DNA from: Paulownia fortunei
Lineage: Eukaryota; Streptophyta; Magnoliopsida; Lamiales; Paulowniaceae
Reading direction: 5' to 3'
Length of the DNA stretch: 64,000 bases
Assembly: GCA_019321725.1 (NCBI GenBank)
Contig: JAGSPU010000056.1
Span: forward strand, 1,364,001 to 1,428,000
Shown here piece after piece: positions 55,101-64,000 of this stretch. Under the pieces are notes generated by a model that was not told where the DNA came from, made no database searches, and was given only the letters and a program-made list of their open reading frames with translations. Position 1 is the first letter of the stretch. The number at the start of each line of letters is the position of its first letter. A program made the position numbers and the translations under genes.

Positions 55101-56213
55101 ATCAGCCTTTGATGGTCAGAAGTCGCTTCATCAACTGAAGGTATGTCGCCATTAATTCTTGGAATATGCTGCATAGTACCATTAAAACACTTGAATTTCC
55201 TTTCAAATAAAACCTTATTGAAAAGAAGTTGAAATCACGTTCACGCACACAAAGTACAAAATTTTGATAGTTAATACTACTTCAGAGTTTGGAGTTGCAC
55301 TCAGCTCGACATATTAGGTGTATCATATGTGATTCAGCAGTGGCTTGAATTAGAATCAGGATGTCTTTTGATTTGCCATAGGATAAGATAACTAAGAATC
55401 CATAAAATGATCTGCCTAAAAGAGCCCTCAAGAGTCTTTGATGTGTGATGCAAAGTTGAATAAATTTGCATATTATATTTACCATGAGCAGCAACATTAA
55501 CCCTTTATATAAACAGAATGAGAAACCAAGAAAAGCTTGATAATAAAGAAACAAGATGCTTCTGGGCTTTATAATCTCCATTAGAAAATGATGTACAATG
55601 TAATGACTTTCACAGGACATGAAAATTAGAAGACTTCATGGCACCGATGCTTACAGGAACAGAAATCATTTGGTACAACCTCTTTTCAACTTCTCCATCA
55701 AGTTCAGACTCATCTGTTATGTCCAAAGTATAAGAGTTATCATCTCCATCACATGATCTATCTCCAGGACTGGAGCATAAACTTCCCACATCATCACTCT
55801 CGTGCAGGCCACCCTCTTGGCCTGCAAATTCTGTAGGTTTCTCAGAAATTTATCATAGTATAAACTAGCCTGAGATAAACACGCACGAACAAAAGATGGA
55901 ATAACATACCAACATAATAGTTATTTGAAGAATTATGCCAATTTGGGACAACAGTGGAACTTGGCAAATATTCCTCCCCAGAATGTGATAATTCTGGAGA
56001 TTCTGCAATTGATAACTGTGACAATTCTTCTTGAAGAAGAGCACGTGCAATAATCTCATCGTTCTCGATGCTGACACAATGATTATCTCTAATGTACTGT
56101 TCGTGGCAAATTTTCACATCATGTTGAGTGCTGTCTCCATAATAATTGTTACTGAAAATATTGTCGATGTTGAAAAAACTCCATGGAGCAGCATCTGGTT
56201 CTGGCTCATGCAT
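52150..56213 (-). CDS. OTU-domain deubiquitinating cysteine protease
   Basis: Removes ubiquitin from conjugates; closest by memory to the Arabidopsis OTU9/OTU10/OTU12 clade. Ten minus-strand coding exons: 56213-55910, 55821-55655, 55168-55095, 54375-54321, 53935-53861, 53743-53670, 53578-53530, 53420-53336, 52579-52523 and 52211-52150; all GT-AG and in phase, 333 residues. The N-terminal ~140 residues are acidic and variable. The OTU domain spans about 180-315: LQLYDLIEHKVQGDGNCQFR with catalytic Asp196 and Cys199, DQFYRTPEHHKFVRQQVV, GEWGDHVTLQAAADSYGV, and WAEVHYNSIYP with catalytic His305. The lysine-rich tail (KRKKS) may be a nuclear signal. The start at 56213 (MHEPEPDAAPW) is preferred; an in-frame Met at 56255 would add 14 residues but lies next to probable intron sequence. 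Confidence 0.93.
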
Positions 56214-58760
56214 TATTATTTCTTCTAGTGAATGCTCACAGACCAAAACATGCATTCACCGAAAAAACACTGCAGTTATACCAAGCTTGTGTTAAATCTC
56301 CCGGCTAAACAGGAAAGAGACAAATTATTCTTTTGAGCACAAGGACTAGCAAATATTGGCCTGTCAAAGTAGAGCTCTCTGAATAGCATCAGCTCAAGAA
56401 AAAAAGCAACAGGCATATGGTTGACTTCCCCTCAGAAATTTGAACCCCATGACAGTATTTTTGTATATTCCGCTTCTTCATACTCCCTCTATTACAAATT
56501 CATGGATCCTATTTCCTTTTTAGCATGTCCCAGAATAAGGCCCCATTTCCGAAAATAGAAATTCTTTTCCCAAAAGAACCCTCAGTTAGACTAACAATGT
56601 GACCTACACTAACATTCAACAACTACATTAAATGCAAAAGTGCAAAGATACACAAGACATTCGCTGTTTCAATTGCTATCTAAAATTTCATGTCAAGTCA
56701 AACAAGAACCAAATATTGAGATGGAGGGTATATCATTTAGTAAAAGAAATAAGGATACAGAGCCTCGTACATCATAAAATAGAACTCATGAGGCATTAGA
56801 GAACCATATTCTTGTAACCATCCTCCTTTCCAAGGAGCTTTTGGATAATGCAGAGGAAAATCAAGCATATTTACACACAAATCAAGTATAATTTATTTTT
56901 GAAGGATGTAAAATAAAGTACCTCTGAAGCTGTTGGACGCATAAATGCTACACCATGCTAAATTACCATAAAAAAAATATCCACAAATGTAGAAATGTCT
57001 AAAAGCATACTTATATCCAAATCAAATCTAAAATTACCAACAAACAATGAATTTACACAAATAAATACACACATGAGTGTCTTGGTTTATTTCTTTAACA
57101 ACTGGTGACATATTAAGCGTAAGGATAGTTAATGGATGAATCAAAAATTGTCTCCTGTCCTACACGGCTGTAAAAGTTCTTCAATAATATACTTTTTCTA
57201 CAATGGCTCAAAAGTCCAAATATGATTTGCAATACAGTTTGTCATGCTGAAAAGAGTTAGATTGTAGCTCCCAAGCCGGCTTCATTTTCCGCAACTGCTC
57301 AATTTAAATCCAAAAGGTGTTTCATGTCCAAAACAATAGATTCGCACATCCAAAAAGTTTAAAACATGTGTACCTGGAATAATAAGATCCTTCATGAAAA
57401 TTTCTCATGTTCAAGGAGTGAAGTCAAATAGATCACTACTGTATGAAAATGTCCCTCCCGAAATCAATTGTCCATCAATTCAACATTGTTCTGAGTTAAT
57501 CATCTGATAAAGCCAAATCCTTCTCCTCTAATTTAGTAGTCAAAACAGAGATAAAATTGTTCTTGCGGAAGAGGACGCCACAGGTTCATTAAGTTTTAAA
57601 CGTTAAAGTTTGTTGATAAAGTTGAGAATAACAGCTACAAATATAGAAATCTCTCAAAAACATTTCTGAAATTATGATGACACGTCCATGGAAAAGATTG
57701 GTTTATTGATCAAATCCATACACATTACAGCTATATAGTTTAAGCTAAACTCTTTATTAAAGCAAAGATTTTTGTGATGCCAATGATGTTGGGGGGAATT
57801 TAGGGCTCTAAAATGAATCATGGAAATATGCCTCAATCCAATGCCACTCATAAAAAGAAATTGCTTATCAAAGCCATAGGAATATAAACAATTGAAAGGA
57901 GGCGTGTTCTTTAATATAATATCACTACCTATTGTCAGAAAAGTACAACTGAAACTTTGCATCATGAGCGAAGCATGAAGCCGTGAACACAAATAAATAT
58001 AATTATTTAATGTATGCATATATTTGTATCCATTGATTTTCCTTAGATTCACTTCTCCAAACATGGGTGGCGAAAACTTCCAACTTTGGGCTTCTGTTTT
58101 CATGTAGCATCAGTAAAATTTATCCCGGCTCCTTGTTAAGTCTGTCAGCATAAATTTTTTCATATTTCGATGATCAAGAAATCTGAAAACTTGGATACTA
58201 AAGAGTAGTCTACCCGATTAGTTTTTTTTTTTTTAAAGTACAGCAATCAACACTATTATTCACATAAGAAAACTAGCAAATTAAACGGCACCCCTTCAGA
58301 TACCTAAATCTCTTCCAAAATTGATCCTTTGATCAAAAGTTGAACACACGAACACAATTATGCTCATATTTCGTAAATTTTTATCCGAATTTCGTACACA
58401 TAATTAAGCACAAATATATTCATAGAAATAAAAGATATCACCATCCAGAAGAAACCGAAACTTCGAATCAAAGCAATTCCAAATCGCAGTTGCAATCAAA
58501 TAGAAATAAACAACAGCTCACTCAGCCACAAGCCATTCTGACTACAAAACCGAAACTCACCTTCAATTCAATTCCAGTAATAAGCCAAAAAAATTAAAAC
58601 TCAAATGCACATACGTGGCGAAATACGCGTATGTCTATATATGCACAACGTATTTGCAACTGTTAGTGAGTGTACATTTAGAGAGAGAAGATAACAATAC
58701 GAATACGAATAATAAGAGGAAGAAAGATAGGTGGAATTTGAAGTGGTTTATATACAGTTT
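56214..58760 (-). other. Probable 5' UTR intron and promoter of OTU gene
   Basis: No coding exon of the OTU gene is recognisable here, though the minus strand has a plausible 3' splice site just before the start codon (CACTAG near 56227). A TATATAAACC box at about 58747-58754 (minus strand) with a CT-rich leader after it would place transcription start near 58715 and make this a ~2.4-kb leader intron. Inference only; long 5' UTR introns are common in plant housekeeping genes. Open frames in this region look like chance. Confidence 0.45.
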
Positions 58761-61700
58761 GGGTAAGGACAATGGGATTGTTAAAGATCGAACAAGTTGA
58801 ACGGAATGGGAATGGTGAGTGGCGCACGGAAGCTTTTGGAAACGCTTTATGGTTGGCTTTTCGATTGGGCCGAAAGATGCCGTTGGTTTAAGCGGCCTTT
58901 TCTTGAACTGTTACGGGTCCTTAATTTAGGTAAGAGTAAGATTGTCGTGACTCATGACTGTTTATATGCAATGTTGAGATGTAGATTTGGCAAAATGTTG
59001 GCTGTATGAGTTTATTTTATTTTTTTATAATTTTCTTATTTTATGCCTTTCAATTAAATAAAGTTTAAAAAATATAATATCAGTCATCAATTTACTAGAG
59101 CTATAATTATAATAAAATCCAATTTTGTTATGCTAAAAATCTGTTGCATTGAGTGAATCAAAGTACACTTAGTCACTAATTTCTTCTTATTTTTTTTATA
59201 CCCACTTATCCGAAGCTTACGATCCCCATTAAGTTTTGGAGTGAATCGTCATCCTAAAAATATCAATTGGGTAAAGTCGGGTGTGTGGTGTCCACACACA
59301 TGGTCGGCAATTCAGTATGTGACTCATGTTCGGAACAACAACACACTTGAACCAACCATGTAGTATACACATGTAGATCGATAATTCGATATGTGACTCA
59401 TGTCCAAATTAATAAAACACTTTAGTCAGTCGTGTGGTGTCTGCAGTATATACACGTGAGTCTCCAATTCAGTATGTGAGTATTGTCGGGAGCAATAACA
59501 CATTTAAATCCACTCTCAAACAATCTTTTTAAACTTTTAAAATGAAACGAACTCCCTATCTTCATATTGGTACCCAATACTATTCACTACGCCACTTACC
59601 ACGAACGATTTTATTTCTTCTCATTTTGACTAATTTTTAACATGATCAAGTAATTAGCCCGTCAAGAAAGTAAATGCCAATACGATATGCTGTTTTCATG
59701 AATTGTTTGAGTTGCAATTTCTATGGTATTGAAACACCTTTTAACTTTTTTCTTTATTGACTGTGGCATCACTCAAAGTATCTGAATTTATAAAAATAAA
59801 AATAAAATATTTAATTAAAATTTATGCATCAAGTGTATCATACACTAAATAGCGTATACATTCTTCCAATATAAAAAATACTAATAGGACCCATTAATTA
59901 TACTATTATATAAATTATTTTCAATCCAACAAATTAATAAATCTACACTGTATTTAAACACATTTTTTTACACAAAAATTAATATGAAAATAAAAATACA
60001 TTTGAAAACGATAAAAATGAAAATGAAAACAAACAACGCCCATAATTTTCCATGATTTGATCAGATTTTTCTCAATAGTTAGGTACACATTTAAGAATAT
60101 TTCAGACAAATTATTAATCTCATGGCCCCCTAGTCTCCTAAAGCAAGTTTAGATCCTAGATCGACAAATTGGAATTTGCAAGCGCAAGATGTGGTCGGAT
60201 TCTTTGAATCTAAATATTTAATTTCTTTGGCAACCATAATTTTTTATATATTTCTTCTATTTTTGGGTTGATTCACAATCACGACTTCACATGAAATTCA
60301 ACAAATTCTCGTTCGGTATACGGCGGCGGATCTGCACACAAAACAACTATCGAAATTATTATACAAAAGATTCTGTTTTTTTTTTTTTTTTACCTGATGA
60401 TTTAACTATTCATATTTGCGATGACCACCCAAATTATGTTAAATTTTAGTTCAACTTACTTTTTAATATGCAAAATAACACTAATTCAAAAGAAAATTAG
60501 GAAGTCTACCCTCCAAATTAAATATTTTTTTCTGCTTTTATGTCCACCACTAATTCGCGATTTAAAATAAATAAATGAATATTCATAATTAATAATATCA
60601 ATCTTAACCTTTTTTTGGTGATTTTTCAGTGTGATGCAATTGGTGTTGTTTTGTGTCAAAAAGAGGTGGTCTAATTAGGTTTTCTTGGTTGGTTTACAGT
60701 GTGCATACACTGATATATATATATACATTATTTTAAATAAACAAAATAAATAAATATTCTCTAACTTTATGATTCCTGCTTTGATATTTTAGCTTGGATT
60801 CGATCCCAGATATTCCAAGCCTTTCTAAATGACCCACCAAATGACACATAAACAGTACAAGCACACACGTAAATCTTATATCTTGCGATATTCTATTAGA
60901 TGTGGCCATGTGGGTGCAAATTTCAGTGGGGCAAATGGTCCCCAATTTCCACAATAAAAAATTTGAAAAAAAAAATTGAAAAGTTCTGCGAATTAGATTC
61001 CACGTGTAAATGAATACTTTCTTCATTATCCTAATTAAACCAGTAAATGCATATGACTAGATACGTCACTAATTTAGTACAATGTTTATCAATCACTTAA
61101 GAAAATAATACTATGAAATTGGACTAGCACCCACCCACATGTATAGTCCGAGGAGCTAAGGTGGATTAGGGTTGATGTTGTCCTCTCAATTCTATAAAAT
61201 TTAAATTAATATAAAATTTATATATAAATTATTAAATTTTAAAAAATTTATTTTGGTTCTTTCTCGATATTTATTTTTTGGTTCTTTCCTAAATGTTGTG
61301 GAATATAAATAAAAAATATATAATTATTAACTTTAAGGAGTAAATGTAAATGGCTATTCCACCTTAACATCTTTAACAACATAGATATATATACCATAAA
61401 TAACAAGTATATTATATTTTTACAAAAAATTAACTCCATACTAATAGAAAAATAATCATGAGTTGCATGAATAGTAAATTTGTAAGAGATTTTGCCAACA
61501 AAGAGAAATATATACATTTTGAAAGCGGAAAAACTGGAAGCTTCTGCAGTTTGACTGATGCTGTGTTTGGATTTGGAATTTAACGAGGAAAAAGAAAAGG
61601 AAAAAGAAAAATATCAAAAAATAAAGCCAAGAATTATTATTTGACACAATAAAAATAAAATCTGTTTTAGTAATTTTTTTTTATTAAAAAATCCAAGAAC

Positions 61701-63941
61701 CGAACATTGTGAAAGATCAGTAATACTTATCTAATAGAATTTCAAACATTTGGTCTAAAATGATATGTTGAAATACACATAGCATGTAGATTATTGAGAA
61801 TTTCCTTCCTTTTCTTTTTCCTTTTCAATAATGTCTATTTAAAGGTAAAGCAAGAAAACGATTTATGCGAAAGGCATTATTAGACTTTCGAATTTTAACC
61901 TTAGATAGAGACATAAACCATAAAAAGTATTTGTGCTCGTAAAAGATTCTTTTCTTGTAACAAATAATCACTCTTTTCTCACGTACCAATCTTTTGCACA
62001 AATATCATTCATGGCCACTCCATACAATTTTTCTTACAACCAGTGATGGAGGGAAGGAGGCAAAGGGATTGAAAGTGACAGCCATCCCGAGGATATATAA
62101 ATTTATTAATTTTTTTTTTTTTTCATATTTGTTCGTTATATAATTGAGAATATCTGGTTACCCTTCATATTTGTATTTTTATCATCTTTAATAATTAATT
62201 GTCTTAAAAAAAATTAAATCTCGTTCATTAAAATTAAAATTATCGACTTCGTACCTATTTACAACAGTCCCCTTCCGTGAGTTCTGGCCCTTCGCGTGTA
62301 ACTCGAGAATTCTTTATTTTCTTCTGGATACACCCATTTGTGTGTCACTTTTTAAAGGAGTATGTCATTCTGGAGGGCAAAATGGACTTTTTACGCTTAT
62401 ATAGTGAGCTGAAAGGGAAAACAAATCGACCAATTTGACGCGGCAATGATCTCTTGTTAAGGAAAACAATCTCCAATTGTTTCCCCACAGAAGCACTATA
62501 TTTTCCTTTTTTCTTTTCCCCACAATCCATATGGATCTAGTGACGTAGTTAAGTTTTGAGATTATATTGAGATATGCTACAATAGGGATTCTGTCTGAAA
62601 AATGTTACCCTTGCACTTTAAAAATTTTTATTTATTTATTTATTTTTTTACTTCTCAATTAGTATAGTAATAAAGTGTTTAGGGCATTTTTTTAGAGTTT
62701 ATGTTCAATTTACTCAGAGAGCATTTTGGCCCTTGTGGGTTGGTAGATGAGTTTTAGAACATTGTTTGATCCCCATAAAAATATCATTGTACCCTGACAG
62801 AAGTTATTATAGAGAATTTACTTCAAATGTCTCTAAATTGTTGTTGAATCAGGAGAAACCGACCACTCAAAAAATTAGTTTAATCAAATATGAATATTTA
62901 AGTTATAAATATATATATATATATTAAGTCTATATCTCAGTTGGGAATTTTTATAAGAAAGTGCCTGTGTACAACACCATGCTTTATATTATATGTCAAT
63001 TCTTGAAGTCTAAATGCCCGCATTCACAAAATAAAAACCTGCACCTGTGATACTGGGAAATAACTTTTCCCATGGAAGTTGCAGGCTTTGAACATGATCA
63101 TAAATCTGCCTGAGCTTTCAATAGGTCGAATAGTGCAAGTTGCAGATACTAAATATATTCTCTCTTAGTCCAATTCTCTTAGTTCATATCGTATTTTAAG
63201 TCAAAAATACAAATATAAAAAATATTTTATTTTAAATATATATTTATCATAAAACACCAAATTTAAATAGAATATGTGAATGATTCTCTCTATTATGTGG
63301 AGTTGGGGGTTTTTAGCCTCAACCCGGTTTTTGACATGCTTCGCCGTCTTCTTCCCCGACGTCTCTAAGCCATTCCCAACCTATTTCCTTTCCCTCAAAC
63401 TTATCTCTGTTCCTTGCTATACCAGTTAACACGTCCTTTAGCTGATTATCCTTCGCCTTTATCAACTCCCACCTACCCCCTCTTCCTCAATCATGGTTTA
63501 CATTAGCCCTCACACTAACCCTCCCCACCAATTTACCAGCACTCAATGCCCCAAAGGGCAGTCGAACATATTTACATACTCCCACCCATAAATGAGACAT
63601 TCATTCACTGTGGTTGGTGAAGTCCTCTCCACCAAAACAACACGATCATGGGGCAATCTAAACCACCCTCTTAAATCTTGGAATCCCAAGGGGATATCAA
63701 AGTTAATGTCTTGGAGACCAGCCTTCATTTTCAAGTGAAATGAAATGAAGATTTGATATCTAAATGGAAGTTCAAGTTCTGGCTGAAATGAAGTTCAAAC
63801 TGTTTCACCAAATGCAAGTTCAAACTCTGGCCCTTTAATAATCTGTTAAAAGTAACAATGGATTCGTTAGAGTTATTAAAATGTTAAATGTTCTATCTCT
63901 TCGACAGTTTATTAAATTTTAGATAAGATGATTTTTCAACA
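58761..63941. other. Gene-free AT-rich distal region
   Basis: No gene recognised. A degenerate tandem repeat occupies 59275-59515. (TA)n tracts lie near 60713-60725 and 62911-62925. A CT-rich, GC-richer block at about 63310-63740 carries a 63-residue minus-strand frame (63734-63543) that I cannot assign. Degenerate GAAGTTCAA-containing repeats follow at 63760-63825, probably within an LTR. Confidence 0.4.
59275..59515. repeat. Degenerate tandem repeat, three copies of ~75-83 bp
   Basis: Three diverged units share 'aattc(a)gatatgtgactcatg', 'aataacacactt' and 'gtgtggtgtc...atacac(a/g)tg'. Units start near 59309, 59383 and 59466 by their common AATTC word. Non-coding. The pattern resembles subterminal repeats of plant LTRs or transposons, but no ends were found. 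Confidence 0.75.
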
Positions 63942-63956
63942 TGGTATCAGAAACAG
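63942..63956 (+). mobile_element. Primer-binding site at LTR edge of a copia-type element
   Basis: TGGTATCAGAAACAG matches the initiator-Met tRNA primer-binding site (TGGTATCAGAGC...) of many plant Copia elements except near its 3' end. It directly follows TTTTTCAACA, a typical LTR 3' end in CA. The matching LTR start should be TGTTGA...; a candidate TGTTGAATCAGG lies near 62842, implying an LTR of about 1.1 kb, but this is weak. The body of the element would lie past the window end. Confidence 0.55.
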
Positions 63957-64000
63957 ACAAAACAATATCAAATTCTATTGCCAGTTATTCAACACGATTT

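Noticed and set aside
58340..59009. Three short plus-strand frames
   Set aside because: They overlap the likely OTU promoter/leader on the other strand, lack recognisable domains and have low-complexity composition.

Overview
This is AT-rich nuclear DNA from a flowering plant, most likely a eudicot. Genes are intron-bearing and far apart, introns follow GT-AG rules, and the genes are plant-specific: a family 86 UDP-glycosyltransferase, a plastid sigma factor, a P-class PPR protein, a TCP factor, an NRT2 nitrate transporter, a ROT4/DVL peptide and a MIR172 hairpin. I cannot name the species. Three otherwise intact genes each carry one single-base frame break, which looks more like residual assembly indels than gene death.

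Layout. 0.5-2.1 kb (+): UGT86A-type glycosyltransferase, two exons. 3.2-3.7 kb: a MITE with a 7-bp target duplication. 4.2-8.7 kb (+): complete nine-exon CDC48/p97 AAA ATPase. 10.4-11.2 kb: decayed 3' end of a LINE. 15.8-16.0 kb (-): ROT4/DVL small peptide gene. 19.4-21.3 kb (-): NRT2 transporter, three exons. 21.5-32.4 kb: gene-free AT-rich DNA with up to three CACTA-like miniature elements. 32.4-32.5 kb (+): MIR172. 36.9-38.8 kb (+): intronless PPR gene. 39.6-45.1 kb (-): nine-exon sigma factor SIG6, whose first intron holds a fragment of plastid atpA between LTR-like repeats. 45-49.7 kb: tandem duplications and repeats. 49.8-50.5 kb (+): class I TCP factor, TCP11-like. 52.2-56.2 kb (-): OTU-family deubiquitinase with ten coding exons and probably a long 5' UTR intron. 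59-64 kb: degenerate repeats, ending in a probable copia-type LTR edge with a primer-binding site.

How the parts relate. The genes do not form a pathway. Several are ancestral neighbours: as I recall the Arabidopsis map, UGT86A1, ROT4, SIG6 and TCP11 lie together on chromosome 2 (At2g36970 to At2g37000), and here the same four families occur in the same order, spread over about 50 kb by insertions and other genes. CDC48 and an OTU protease are also adjacent in Arabidopsis, as I recall, and may cooperate in ubiquitin handling. SIG6 directs plastid-encoded RNA polymerase, so a plastid gene fragment in its intron is a curiosity, probably a chance nuclear insertion of plastid DNA.
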